The position numbers and the translations under genes are program-made. 64,000 nt of DNA from Clostridia bacterium UC5.1-1C12 (GTDB lineage: Bacteria; Bacillota_I; Bacilli_A; Erysipelotrichales; Erysipelotrichaceae), in contig BBZX01000006.1 in NCBI GenBank assembly GCA_001305055.1, positions 62,001 through 126,000 of the forward strand, written 5' to 3'. Below are positions 19,760 through 30,141 of this stretch, piece by piece (position 1 is the first letter of the stretch; each line of letters opens with the position of its first letter). The notes beneath the pieces were generated by a model. The model searched no databases, was not told the origin of the DNA, and saw nothing but the letters and a program-made list of their open reading frames with translations.

Positions 19760-21215
19760 AAATTCTCCCAGGCATTCAGACACTGGTTTACACGTTTTAA
19801 TGTTTCCTCTTTACCAATCATCAGAATTGAATTTTTAAGATCAGGGCCATGCAGAGACGTTGTAACCGCAACTCGAATACCCATGAATAACGGCTTGCCT
19901 TTGATGCCGGTATTGACCTGAACCTGTTTGATTGCCGCTGCCAAACCCTCAACGCTCCAATCCTCAAGCATCTCAAGCTGACGCTTAAATTCACTTAATA
20001 CCGCGGCTTCAGTTTCCCATGCCAGAACTTCTTTCGCTTCGTCATTATAGGTAATGGACTGCTTAAAGAAAATTTCCGTCAATTCTACAATTTCCTGTCC
20101 ATAGGATAACTGTTCCTGATACAGTGCCACTAACTGTTTCAGCCATTCATCGCTGATATCGCTGCAATCATAAGCATTTTTCAAATAAGGAATACATAAA
20201 GCTGCGCATTCTTCCGGTGTCATTTTTTTATATAACGATTGTTCACCCAAGCCAGTTTATGCTTGTCAAACATGGAAGGTGCCTTAGATAAACGTTTTTC
20301 AGAGAATTGTTCAATCAATTCCTCTTTAGTGAAAATTTCCTCCGTCCCTTCTGGTGACCAGCCTAATAAAGCCATGAAGTTAAACATTGCTTCCGGCAGA
20401 TAACCGGCTTCATCATATTGGGAAACATACTGCATGATGCTGTTGTCACGTTTCGACAGCTTTTTATGCTGTTCATTCACAATCAAAGTCATATGGCCGT
20501 ATTCAGGAGCTTCCCAGCCCATCATTTCATAAACCATCAGCTGTTTCGGTGTATTAGAAATATGTTCCTCACCGCGGAATACATGGGTAATTTCCATTAA
20601 ATGATCATCAACGACGACCGCAAAATTATAGGTTGGAATGCCATTGGATTTCACAATAACCCAATCGCCGATATCCTTAGACTCAACATTGATCTTACCC
20701 CTAATCATATCTTTCCATGTATAATGCTTCCCCTCCGGCACGCGCAGACGGATCACATAAGGCAGTCCCGCTGCTTCTTTTTCGGCAATTTCTTCATGGG
20801 TTAAATAAGCGCATTTGCGGTTATACATCGGTGCGATGCCTGCCGCTTCCTGAGCTTCCTTTTCCGCCTGCAGCTCCTCACTCGTGCAGAAGCACTTGTA
20901 AGCCAGACCCCGATCTATTAGTTCATCAACGACTTCTTTGTATAAATCCAGCCGTTCCATCTGCCGATAAGGACCGTATTTCCCCGGATTCAACGGTGAC
21001 TCATCAGGTTCCATTCCCAACCAGCGCAGATAATGCAGCTGACTTTCTTCACCGCCCTCAACATTGCGCTCAACATCAGTGTCTTCAATCCGCAAAACAA
21101 AATCGCCATGATAATGCTTCGCAAACAGATAATTAAACATTGCCGTTCTGGCATTGCCAATATGTAAAAATCCCGTAGGACTTGGTGCGTATCTTACTCT
21201 AACTCGCTTTTCCAT
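19756..21215 (-). CDS. gltX: Glutamyl-tRNA synthetase, one frame break
   Basis: Class I synthetase charging tRNA-Glu (often tRNA-Gln too in Bacillota). [19 protein letters not shown] holds the HIGH motif (H18-N21). [26 protein letters not shown] and the KMSKR loop as [12 protein letters not shown] follow. A break at the T7 run 20223-20229 falls after NNRYIKK; adding one base joins [14 protein letters not shown] of the anticodon-binding domain and gives 487 codons. The start ATG has AAGGAAGG 8 bases upstream. Order ispF-gltX-hypothetical, one operon. Confidence 0.93.
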
Positions 21216-21219
21216 TCGT

Positions 21220-21701
21220 TTAACCTTCCTTTTTTCTAACAGGACGATTGCCTGTGCGGCTGCGCCTTCCTCATGTCCGATAAAACCCAATTTTTCACCG
21301 CGGGTTGCTTTAACACTGACCTGATCAATCGAACATTCACACACCCGTGCAATATTGCTGCGCATCTTCTCGATATGCGGTGCCATTTTAGGTCTTTCAA
21401 TTAGAATCAAGGCATCAATGTTACTAATTACAAACTGCCTTGCCTTCATCATTTGAACTACCTCATGAAGCAGCTGCAGCGAATCAGCGTCTTGATAGCG
21501 CGGATCATTATCCGGGAAATGACTGCCCAAATCTCCTAATGCCAATGCGCCTAATATCGCTTCACTGATTGCATGCAGCAGACAGTCAGCATCACTGTGC
21601 CCCAACAGTCCCAGCTCATGCTCAATTTCCACACCGCCAAGAATCAGCTTACGCCCTTTTTCCAGTCTGTGTATATCCGTTGATTGTCCTATTCTAAACA
21701 T
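21220..21701 (-). CDS. ispF: 2-C-methyl-D-erythritol 2,4-cyclodiphosphate synthase
   Basis: Fifth step of the MEP isoprenoid pathway. Zinc ligands DIH (residues 9-11) and [12 protein letters not shown], plus [24 protein letters not shown], are diagnostic. As given, the frame reads through into gltX without a stop. One added base in the A run at 21230-21235 makes it end LLEKKEG at a TAA 4 bases before the gltX ATG, giving 160 aa, the standard size. I therefore treat it as a separate gene and the apparent fusion as an artefact. Confidence 0.9.
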
Positions 21702-21776
21702 GATTTCACCTCACCGTTAGCTTTACTATTATACCACTTTTACCTTTGTTTAAAAGCCTTAATCGTTATTCACAAA

Positions 21777-21807
21777 GAAAAAGGCAGTCGTTATCTACTA
21801 ACTGCCT
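21777..21807 (-). terminator. Terminator of nrdD-nrdG
   Basis: AGGCAGT / ACTGCCT stem, 12-base loop, T run on the minus strand; the stem overlaps the nrdG stop region. Confidence 0.75.
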
Positions 21808-22322
21808 AATTGCTGATTTACTTCATCATATGTACTTAAAATCACTCGATGCTCAGCCAATGATTTTTTCACATCAATGATGCGTTGGTTACTTGAACCT
21901 TTAAAGCGCAGCTTATAATGCTTTAAATCATTGACAAATCTTCCGTCTACTAACATATCGACCAGTTTTAATAATGCAAATTTATTTTCATCAGCTATAA
22001 TTTCTTCATAAGTATAGCCGCTGTATGCCCAGACATTCAACCCCAACTCAATCGCAGCCTGCGCGATCGGCATTAAGGCAATGGGCTGTTCAAACGGCTC
22101 GCCGCCTGACAGGGTAATGCCTGACTGCAGATGTGAAGCCCGAATGAATTTGACAATCTCATCACTGTCAGCTTCAAAGCCATCTTCATATGACTGCGTC
22201 TGCGGGTTGTGACAAAATGGGCAGTGATGCGGACAGCCCTGTGTCCAGACAACAATTCTCAGTCCCGGACCGTCAACAATGCTGTCAATGCTGCAGGGAG
22301 CTGCCAGCCGCAGCTTACTCAT
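21798..22322 (-). CDS. nrdG: Anaerobic ribonucleotide reductase activating enzyme
   Basis: Radical-SAM activase that installs the glycyl radical in NrdD. The 4Fe-4S motif is CPHHCPFC (CxxxCxxC, about residues 30-37) and TLSGGEPFEQ is the SAM-binding GGEP. 174 aa with no break. Its ATG overlaps the nrdD stop by 8 bases, so the two are translationally coupled. Confidence 0.96.
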   Translation of the reverse strand: MSKLRLAAPCSIDSIVDGPGLRIVVWTQGCPHHCPFCHNPQTQSYEDGFEADSDEIVKFIRASHLQSGITLSGGEPFEQPIALMPIAQAAIELGLNVWAYSGYTYEEIIADENKFALLKLVDMLVDGRFVNDLKHYKLRFKGSSNQRIIDVKKSLAEHRVILSTYDEVNQQLGS

Positions 22323-24676
22323 GCGTGCTGCTTACAACATGCTTGACACGATCTCTTTCTTCCGCAGCTTTCGCGTCATTGAAACGATCCAAAGTACCTA
22401 CCAAATAGCCGGTAATACGGCGGATTTTCTCAAACTTAACTTCGCTCTTTAATTCATCGCGGCCGCATTTTGGACAGCAGTGACCTTCAATCACCCCTGA
22501 ATATCCGCAGACTGGATCGCGGTCAACCGGGTGATTGACACTTCCATAACCAACACCGCTTTCCTTCATGCAGCGTACAACAGCTTCAAAGGCTTCCAGA
22601 TTATTCAGCGGATCGCCATCCATTTCAATATATGTAATATGACCGCCGTTAGTCATCTCATGATAAGGCGCTTCCTTTTTAATCTTTTCAAACGCATTAA
22701 TGTGATAATAAACAGGCACATGGAAGCTGTTTGTATAATAATCACGATCCGTGACCCCTTCAATGATGCCATAGCGTTTTTATCCATACGGGTAAAGCGG
22801 CCTGACAATCCTTCAGCTGGCGTCGCAATCAATGAGAAATTCAATTTATACTGCTGAGCAGCCTGATCTGCTCTCTCACGCATATGTGAAACAATCTTCA
22901 AGCCCAGCTTCTGCGCTTCTTCACTTTCACCATGATGCACACCGATGGCTGCTTTCAAGCATTCTGCAAGACCGATGAATCCAACCGTTAAAGTACCCTG
23001 TTTGATAACCTCTTCCAGCGTATCATTCCAATCCAGATTTTCAGAACCACGCCATACGCCCTGACCCATCAGGAATGGGAAATTTTTAACCCGCTTATGT
23101 CCCTGAATGATCATTCTTTCCAACAGCTGCGCAAAGACGGCGTCAATCTTACTGTCAAGTTCAGCAAAGAAACCGGCTTCATCAAAACGGCCTAGAGTAA
23201 CAACCCCATGCTTGATACCGATGCGCGGTAAATTGATTGATGTAAAGGAGATATTACCGCGGCCATTGACTGTTTCTTCACCGCATACGTTACCGACTAC
23301 ACGTGTTCTGCAGCCCATGTAGGTAGCTTCAGATTCTGGACGGCCCGGAATATAATATTGTTTATTAAACGGCGCATCAAGGAATGAGAAATTCGGGAAC
23401 AGACGCTTTGCGGAAACACGGCAGCTCAATTTGAACAGATCATAGTTTGGATCTTGCTCATTATAGTTGATACCCTCTTTAACCTTAAAAATCAGAATCG
23501 GGAAAATCGGTGTTTCACCATTACCAAGACCTGCCTCTTGAGCTAATACAAGGTTTTTGGAAACCATTCTGCCCTCCGGTGAAATATCGGTACCAAAATT
23601 AATACTTGAGAACGGTACCTGCGCACCGGCTCTTGAATGCATCGTATTCAGATTATGAATAAAGCCTTCCATCGCCTGATAAGTTTTCTTATCCGTTTCG
23701 GCATATGCTTCACTGTAAGCAAAATCCTCGATTCTCTTTAAAACCTCAGGTTCAAGACCATACTTCTCAGTCAAGATTGCTTTCTGATGAGCCAGATATT
23801 CAGGATTCATTTCTAAACGCGGATATAAATCCTCATGATCCTGTAATGCTTTTAGATCAGCACTTGGATCAGCATTGGCATCAACCGTCAATTCAACAGC
23901 TTTTTTACATTATCAATATAACTCTTTCTGAAAGTTTTAATGATTCCCGGAGCCATATAGAAATCAAATGCCGGTACTGACTGCCCGCCATGCTGATCAT
24001 TTTGATTGCTTTGAATCGCAATGGCTCCTAATGCCGCATAACTCATAATATCCTGCGGTTCTCTTAAGAAACCATGACCCGTAGAAAACCCGCCTTTAAA
24101 CAATTGATTTAAGTCTATCTGACAGCAAGTCAGCGTTCCCATATTCATGAAATCCATATCATGAATATGAATATCTCCATTCTCATGCAGCGCTGCATGT
24201 TCAGGATTCATCAATTGACTCATACAGAATTCTTTAGAAACCGCACTGCCATACTGCAGCATGGTTCCCATAGCGGTATTGCCGTCAATATTGGCATTAT
24301 CACGCTTTAAATCACTCTCATCAGAATCCGAGAAAGTAATTTCTTCAATCGTTTTCATCAGGCGGGTTTTCATGTTGCGAATCTTTGTCCGTTCCGCTCG
24401 ATACAGAATATATTTTTCACTGGTCTTAGCATGACCGGTTTCAATCAGCACCTTAACGACCGCATCCTGTACCTGTTCCACGGTTGGCACAACATCTTTA
24501 AATTCCTTGCTTAACAGCCCAACAACCCGGTCTGTCAGATATTCAGCAGTATTATAATCAGCCTCCGTACCCTCTTCTTTAGCTACTGTACTAGCAGCCA
24601 AAAAGATCGCGCGGGTAATCCGATCCGGAGAAAAAAGGTCTTCTCTGCCGTCACGTTTTTTTATTTTTGTAATCAT
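22315..24676 (-). CDS. nrdD: Anaerobic ribonucleoside-triphosphate reductase, two frame breaks
   Basis: Class III reductase making dNTPs without oxygen. An N-terminal ATP-cone (ITKIKKRDGREDLFSPDRI) is followed by HIHDMDFMNMGTLTCCQIDL and the catalytic barrel. Near the C-terminus are a zinc-type cysteine set (VCGYSGVIEGHCCPKCG) and the glycyl-radical motif RRITGYLVGTLDRFND. Breaks at T runs 23901-23906 and 22777-22781 each need one added base; repaired it is 788 codons, normal for the family. The start is MITKIKK with AGGGAGG upstream. Marks an anaerobic lifestyle. Confidence 0.95.
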
Positions 24677-24825
24677 AATTTCATCCTCCCTGCAACGCAT
24701 GTAGTACAATTATAAAGGGTTGCTTCAATGAATACAATGGCAAGCCGAAATGTAAGAAATGAAAAAATCCCGATTCAATTTTCAATAAAATATGTTATCC
24801 TTTAAATAAGAAAAGAGGTCATACA

Positions 24826-25646
24826 ATGAAAGAATTAGCAATCATCGGCACATCAATGATCGACCAAGTATTTACCGCTAAAGAAGTCCTGAAGTTTAAC
24901 CAATGCAACAAGGGAAGCATGTCAGTATCGGTCGGCGGCAGCATGTGCAACACGGCAAGAAACTGCGCGCTGCTTGATTTTCCTGTTCATTTTTATACGA
25001 TTCTCGGCAATGATGATTTTGCCCAATTGATTCATAACACACTAAATAGTAAATATATAACATTACATGAAACAGTTGTCGACGCCCCTTCACCGCTCTT
25101 TGCTTTTCTTTCTGACCGCCATCAGCACATGAAGCTTTCAACTATTTCATCCACCTTTCTATTTCAGTCACCGCTGCAGATTCCTCAGCCTATGTGCTGA
25201 CCGACAATGAAAAGCTCTTGCCGATGCCAAACAAGGTCATTTTCTCTGGTTCAATTCCTTCAGGTGATGCTTTCATGCATGGCTTGATTATCAACCGTGA
25301 AGAAGCCGCAAAGCTGAACCCTGATTTAGAAGCCGCGATAACACAATTAAAAAAGCGCTTTGCCTGGGTCATAATCACCTGTGATAAAGAGGGTGTGATC
25401 TATGATTACGCCGGCATAAAAAAACAGCCGGCATGTACGGATCAGCCGGGATATTCCCTTGGCTGCGGCGATACTTTTGCGGCTGGCTTCATGAGTGCCT
25501 ATTTAAGTGATCTGCCTTTTGATGAATGTGTCAGCTTCGGACAGCGGACAGCAGCTGAGAAATTTTGTCATCCCGAGGTTGTCTCCGCATCAATCAGCAA
25601 ATTAAAACTGTTACAGCAGAGCCGTAACAGCATTGTAGATATTTAA
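24826..25646 (+). CDS. PfkB-family carbohydrate kinase, frame break and short
   Basis: Ribokinase-type kinase. The N-terminus LAIIGTSMIDQVF, GGSMCNTARNCALL and YTILGNDDFA, and the C-terminal GCGDTFAAGFMSAYL with the catalytic Asp, are family features; the closest feel is pseudouridine/sugar kinase. The frame breaks between about 25145 and 25195, restored by one base to give 274 codons. That is some 30 residues shorter than usual, with the shortfall around the join, so a small internal loss is possible. The last 36 bases overlap the convergent TSUP gene. Confidence 0.72.
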
Positions 25647-26386
25647 AAGAACTAATAATGCGACTGTGACATTAAAGATATTCCGGATGATTTTTTCATC
25701 CGATTTTTTATTGACAAAGGTTCCGATAATACCGCCTAATACAGCTGCCGGTAAAGTATAGAATAACAAACTTAAATCAAAAATGGCGAAACCGCTGGTC
25801 GTCGCAATCGTAAATAATTTTGATGCCTGTGAGAATAAGATCGTCGCGATAGAATAGACGGTCGCCGTTTCATTTCAATCGAGAAGAAGAAGACAAAAAC
25901 GGCAACATTGATCGGCCCGCCGCCAATACCGAGGAAAGAAGAAAGCGTTCCCAGGACTAAGCCAATAATCAGCATGACCGGCTTATTCTTAATATGATAC
26001 GTCTTAAAATTACCATTCATATTAACCAGTACAATAATTAGCAGTCCAGCCAGCAAAATCGCCTGAATGGCTTTCAGCAGTCCCTCATCCATGATGGAAA
26101 GCATGCTGTTGAATAATGTTGAGCCAATATTGCCGCCAACAATCGCACCAACGGAAATCAGCAGGATCATGATAAAATCAAATTTCACTTTATTTCTGAT
26201 TTGTTTAAAGGTAGAATACAACGACATCGTAAAGACTGCGGATGCCGATAAAAACGATATTGTAGCAAGATCATGAGCGCCAATAAAATCCAATACAGGT
26301 TTTATAATAACACCGCCGCCCAGGCCGGCACAGGCACCCAAAAAGGTTGCGATAAAAATAACAATTGCGTAAATAATACCGATCAT
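25611..26386 (-). CDS. TSUP-family transporter (TauE/SafE), one frame break
   Basis: Membrane protein of the sulfite/sulfonate exporter TSUP family. The paired motifs LGACAGLGGGVIIKPVLDF (residues 17-35) and LSSFLGIGGGPINVAVF (about 157-173) are diagnostic. A break at the T3 run 25868-25870 is repaired by one base (EMKTATVYSIATILFSQ), giving 259 codons with eight or so membrane segments. GGAGG sits 10 bases before the ATG. The substrate (sulfite, sulfonate or other anion) is not predictable. Its end overlaps the convergent PfkB gene. Confidence 0.82.
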
Positions 26387-26520
26387 TGCGCTTTTTCCTC
26401 CTTATAGTAACATTAATTATACTCCAGAAATAAATCAGTTCCAACGCAGTTTAAGTGATTTCTCATTGAGTATGTTAAAATTGCACATAATTTCATGCAA
26501 TGATCAGCTGAAATGATAAT

Positions 26521-27654
26521 TTATTGCTTAATTTCCTTTAATAAGGCTTCCATACCAAGCTTAAAGCCAATTTTCAACGAGTCGATTTCAATCATTTCCT
26601 CACGGGTATGGGCGCCATCACCCAAATAAGCTCCGAAGCAGATGGAAGGTATCCCCATTGAAAATGGGATGTTGCAGTCGGTGGAGCCGCTTTGAAAATT
26701 AATTTCCTTATTCGTATAGCTTTGTATTAAAGTCTTTGCCCATGTTTCAAGTGCCTGCTGCTTTTCCTTGTCAACATCACCCATACACGGTCTTTCCCCC
26801 AGCAGCTGCACATCGATTTCAACATCGTTTGCTGCCAGTGTTTTAACAGCAGAATGAAAATATTCATCACACGCAGCCATATCCGCTTGGTAGTCCGAGC
26901 GAATTTCAAACAACATTTCCGCATTTTGCGCGATTGTATTGATACTCGTGCCGCCGCTGATACTGCCGACATTATACGTTGTTTTGCTGGTTGAAGGTAC
27001 TTTATAGGCATAGAGGACATTGATCAAAGAGGCGAGCTGATGAATGGCGTTGCGGTTGCCGAAACAGCCATAGGAATGACCGCCTTCGGTTTTAACCTTT
27101 ACCTTATAACGCAGTGAGCCAACGGCTCTGTTTACAGCTTCTTCATAAGTGCCGTCCAGCGCTAATACTTGATCGATCCGATCACCATAATCCTTCAGTA
27201 TCTGCTTGCATCCCTTTAAATTACCTAATCCTTCTTCGCCGGTATCAGCCGCCAGCAGCAGTCCCTGTTTCATTGCCGGTTTATATTCAGCAAGATATTT
27301 TGCGCACATCATCAGCACCGCTAAATTGGCCGTATCATCGCCGACACCCGGACATTTCATCAGATTGCCTTCAATTGAAAATGGCATTGGTTCTAAGTCA
27401 GGGAACACGGTATCCATATGGGCCACGCCAAGCATCCAGCGCTCATGTTCTTCACATTGATAAAAGTATAAAACGTTACCTGCTTCATCAACCTTTACCT
27501 GTTCACAGCCCTGCTTTTTAAGCCATTGCTCAACAAACACGGTTCTTTGATGTTCTTGATTGCTTGGGGCACAGATGCCGCACAATGTTTCAATCAGCTG
27601 CAGCAAGTCATTTTCATGCTGTTCAATAAAAGCTAAACAATTTTCACTTAACAT
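26521..27654 (-). CDS. M20-family zinc metallopeptidase
   Basis: Cytosolic zinc peptidase or amidohydrolase of the M20 (PepT/ArgE) family. AHMDTVFP (first metal His and Asp), GVGDDTANLAVLMMCA, ADTGEEGLGNLKG (catalytic Glu pair) and GGHSYGCFG are visible; the C-terminal STDCNIPFSMGIPSICFGAYLGDGAHT supplies the last ligands. 377 aa with no break. It is probably transcribed alone. The peptide substrate is unknown. Confidence 0.87.
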   Translation of the reverse strand: MLSENCLAFIEQHENDLLQLIETLCGICAPSNQEHQRTVFVEQWLKKQGCEQVKVDEAGNVLYFYQCEEHERWMLGVAHMDTVFPDLEPMPFSIEGNLMKCPGVGDDTANLAVLMMCAKYLAEYKPAMKQGLLLAADTGEEGLGNLKGCKQILKDYGDRIDQVLALDGTYEEAVNRAVGSLRYKVKVKTEGGHSYGCFGNRNAIHQLASLINVLYAYKVPSTSKTTYNVGSISGGTSINTIAQNAEMLFEIRSDYQADMAACDEYFHSAVKTLAANDVEIDVQLLGERPCMGDVDKEKQQALETWAKTLIQSYTNKEINFQSGSTDCNIPFSMGIPSICFGAYLGDGAHTREEMIEIDSLKIGFKLGMEALLKEIKQ

Positions 27655-27665
27655 GATTTTCCTCC

Positions 27666-27689
27666 AAAAGAAAAGCCGTTAACCGGCTT
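27666..27689 (-). terminator. Terminator of darA
   Basis: AAGCCG / CGGCTT stem, 5-base loop, followed on the minus strand by TTCTTTT. Confidence 0.65.
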
Positions 27690-27697
27690 CTCTGATA

Positions 27698-28021
27698 CTA
27701 TAACTTAATAAATTTCTCTACATCAACGACGAAGATCGTAGCGCCGCCAACCTGCACTTCAACAGGGAAAGAAGCATAACGGCCGATATCATAAGATGCG
27801 GTAGAAGGTACAATTTCTGTACGCCGGCGGCTATACTCACCGATTACTTCAATAGCGTGATCCACACGGTCATCTTCACAGCCGACCAACAGTGTTGTAT
27901 TGCCTGCGCGCAGGAAACCGCCGGTAGTCGCTAAACGAGTCACTGAGTAATTCTCTTTGGTTAATGCAGATGAAACAGCTGGGCTGTCATCATTTGACAT
28001 GATAGCAATAATTAATTTCAT
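27698..28021 (-). CDS. darA: Cyclic-di-AMP receptor DarA (PstA, PII-like)
   Basis: Trimeric PII-like protein that binds c-di-AMP. MKLIIAIMSNDDS, the T-loop start TRLATTGGFLRAGNTTLLVG and the C-terminal GGATIFVVDVEKF match the family; 107 aa is the expected size. GGAGG precedes the start. The downstream effect of DarA is unknown in most species. A potassium-uptake operon (trkA-trkH), a usual c-di-AMP target class, lies 2 kb away but on the other strand. Confidence 0.92.
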   Translation of the reverse strand: MKLIIAIMSNDDSPAVSSALTKENYSVTRLATTGGFLRAGNTTLLVGCEDDRVDHAIEVIGEYSRRRTEIVPSTASYDIGRYASFPVEVQVGGATIFVVDVEKFIKL

Positions 28022-28117
28022 AGATTCTTCCTCCTTCTTTGAGTACTCTTTATCTTATGATTATTTTAACACGTTCATATCCCAAATACAAATGAATGAT
28101 TTGTCACTTAAGAGAAC

Positions 28118-28154
28118 TTGACAAAACTGTATATGCGTGTATATACTGTATATG
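28118..28154 (+). promoter_or_regulatory. Promoter and repeated operator of the GntR/ABC operon
   Basis: TTGACA (28118-28123), 18-base spacer, TATACT (28142-28147). ACTGTATATG occurs twice, at 28126-28135 and 28145-28154, in the spacer and across the -10, and GTATATAC between them is palindromic. This suits binding by the GntR-type repressor encoded next. Confidence 0.65.
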
Positions 28155-28181
28155 TCATATATGAACAGTGAGGTTGAATCG

Positions 28182-28559
28182 ATGCAAATATATATCAGCA
28201 ATTCAAATGAGAAGCCGATTTATGAACAGATTTGTGCACAGATCAAAACGGCTATCTTAAACAATGAATTAAAAGAAGGAGAAGCGTTGCCTTCCATTCG
28301 CTTTCTTGCGAAAGAACTCAGAATCAGCGTCATAACGACAAAAAGAGCTTATGAAGAATTAGAAAAAAGCGGTTTTATTACAACTCAGGCAGGCCGCGGC
28401 AGCTTTGTTTCACTCAAAAATAAAGAAATTGTTCGTGAAGAACTATACCGCCAAATTGAAGAAATGATGCAAAAGGCTGTAAATACTGCTCAAACTGCCA
28501 ATATCAGTAAACAGGAATTAATTGAAATACTAGATATATGCTACGAGGAGGTTTCATAA
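28182..28559 (+). CDS. GntR-family repressor, YtrA type
   Basis: Short GntR regulator of the YtrA subfamily, which usually controls the ABC operon it heads. A winged helix (residues ~10-75: KPIYEQICAQIKTAILNNEL, LPSIRFLAKELRISVITTKRAYEELEKSGFI) is followed by only a short dimerising helix. I choose the ATG of MQIYISNSNEK, preceded by GAGGTTG; upstream in-frame ATGs fall in the operator region. Its TAA overlaps the ABC ATPase start (TAATG), so translation is coupled. Confidence 0.9.
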   Translation: MQIYISNSNEKPIYEQICAQIKTAILNNELKEGEALPSIRFLAKELRISVITTKRAYEELEKSGFITTQAGRGSFVSLKNKEIVREELYRQIEEMMQKAVNTAQTANISKQELIEILDICYEEVS

Positions 28560-29403
28560 TGAACCACATTGAAGTAAATCATATAAACAAAAAATATGAA
28601 CAATTTCAGCTAAACAATGTCAGTTTCACCGTACCGGCGGGCTGCATTGTCGGCTTTATAGGTGAAAATGGTGCCGGTAAAACAACAACGATTAAAAGTA
28701 TCTTAAACTGTATCATGATTGATCAGGGAGAGATTAAATTATTCGGCAAACCCATCAGCAATGAAATAAAAGAAGAAATTGGTGTTGTCTTTGATCAAAA
28801 TTTCTTTTATGAGGGTTTAAGTGCCAAAGATATCGATCTCATTCTAAAAATACTTATAAGAATTGGGATTCACAGCTGTTTTATCACTACTGTACCGATT
28901 GGGAGCTGCCAGTCAACCGGGCCATGAAGCAATTATCGAAAGGAATGAAGATGAAGGTCAGCATTGCAGCCGCCCTTGCACATCATCCAAAGCTGTTGAT
29001 ACTTGATGAGGCAACCAGTGGGCTTGATCCGATCAGCCGCAACGATATTCTTGATATTTTTCTTGATTTTATACAAGATGAAGATCATTCAATATTCTTT
29101 TCTTCACACATTACCAGTGATCTTGAGAAAATTGCTGACCGCATTATTTTTATCCATAAGGGAAAGATTCTTTTTGAAAAGGATAAAGATGAATTAAAGG
29201 ATAATTATGGTGTATTAAAAACCCAGAATGAAGAAATCTTAAAAGATGCTCATAAGCTGCGTCAAATGCGGCATACCTTTGGCTGTGAATATTTGATTGA
29301 TAATCGTCAGCAGATTCATCAGGCATATCCGGAAGCGGTTTGTGATCCAATATCGATTGATGATTTAATGGTTTTCTATGTGAAAGGAGATGAGCTGGCA
29401 TGA
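28559..29403 (+). CDS. ABC transporter ATP-binding protein, one frame break
   Basis: ATPase of an exporter-type ABC system. Walker A is GENGAGKTTT (about residues 35-44), the signature is QLSKGMKMKVSIAAALAH, and Walker B is LLILDEATSGLD. A break at the A run 28846-28850 is repaired by one A (LKNTYKNWDSQLF), giving 282 codons. It lies between the YtrA-like repressor and the membrane subunit, with overlaps on both sides, so the three form one operon. The substrate is unknown; similar systems answer to cell-wall antibiotics. Confidence 0.87.
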
Positions 29404-30032
29404 AGGGATTAGTACTGAAAGATATCATAACTTTAAAAAGCTATGGTAAATCACTCTTACTGATTTTTGCTTTATTTCTGTTTTTAGGCTTAAGCAGCGG
29501 TTCACCGTTAAGCGGTGCAATGATGGTAATGCCAATTTCAATCATGGCTGCCTTTGTGACTTTCTCCTATGATAAATTATCTAATTGGGATTGTTATGCG
29601 TGCACCATGCCGATAAAACGCAATGAAATTGTCATTGCCCGCTATTTTGTGACGATTATTTTATCATTACTGTTTTTCGCAGCCTCATTGTTAAGCTATT
29701 TATTTTCAGCGGTTATCATGCAGAATTTCAGTGAAGTCTATCTGCTGATACCCTCATACAGCGTGCTTTTTGGATTTATCATGATCCTGATCTCGCTGAT
29801 TCTTGTATTAAATTATAAGTTTGGGCCTGATAAAGCCAGGATTGCATTGATTCTCATCTTTATACTGCCTAGTATCCTCACGGCCCTTATTACCCAAAGT
29901 GATGTTTCAATAGCACTCATATCAGAAAGTACGATCATGCTGTTTTGTATGCTCATGCCGATGCTGGGCATCGCTGCTCTGCTGCTTTCTTATCTGATGG
30001 CAGCCAAGATTTACCAACATAAAGAATTTTAA
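29400..30032 (+). CDS. ABC-2 type permease (PF13346-like)
   Basis: 210-aa membrane subunit with six predicted membrane segments. The opening MKGLVLKDIITLKSYGKSLL and SYDKLSNWDCYACTMPIKRNEIVIARY match the ABC2_membrane_5 group found with YtrA-type regulators. It overlaps the ATPase stop by 4 bases. A strong terminator follows immediately. Confidence 0.85.
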   Translation: MKGLVLKDIITLKSYGKSLLLIFALFLFLGLSSGSPLSGAMMVMPISIMAAFVTFSYDKLSNWDCYACTMPIKRNEIVIARYFVTIILSLLFFAASLLSYLFSAVIMQNFSEVYLLIPSYSVLFGFIMILISLILVLNYKFGPDKARIALILIFILPSILTALITQSDVSIALISESTIMLFCMLMPMLGIAALLLSYLMAAKIYQHKEF

Positions 30033-30064
30033 ACAAGCCGGCGGATGTCCGGCTTGTTTTATTT
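30033..30064 (+). terminator. Terminator of the GntR/ABC operon
   Basis: Perfect 9-bp ACAAGCCGG / CCGGCTTGT stem, 7-base loop, T-rich tail. Confidence 0.85.
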
Positions 30065-30078
30065 TAACTTTGCCTGGC

Positions 30079-30107
30079 TTGAAGTTTCAGTCTGAATTGT
30101 GTTATAG
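30079..30107 (+). promoter_or_regulatory. Candidate promoter of trkA-trkH
   Basis: TTGAAG, 17-base spacer, TTATAG. A TAAAAT nearer the gene is an alternative -10. Confidence 0.4.
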
Positions 30108-30141
30108 TTCAATCAGATAAAATGCATACATGAGGTAGGAT

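Noticed and set aside
20717..21136. Long plus-strand frame inside gltX
   Set aside because: Shadow of a well-supported aminoacyl-tRNA synthetase; proline/histidine/serine-rich translation typical of antisense frames.
27114..27521. Plus-strand frame across the M20 peptidase gene
   Set aside because: Antisense to an intact enzyme gene with all metal ligands; no ribosome site.
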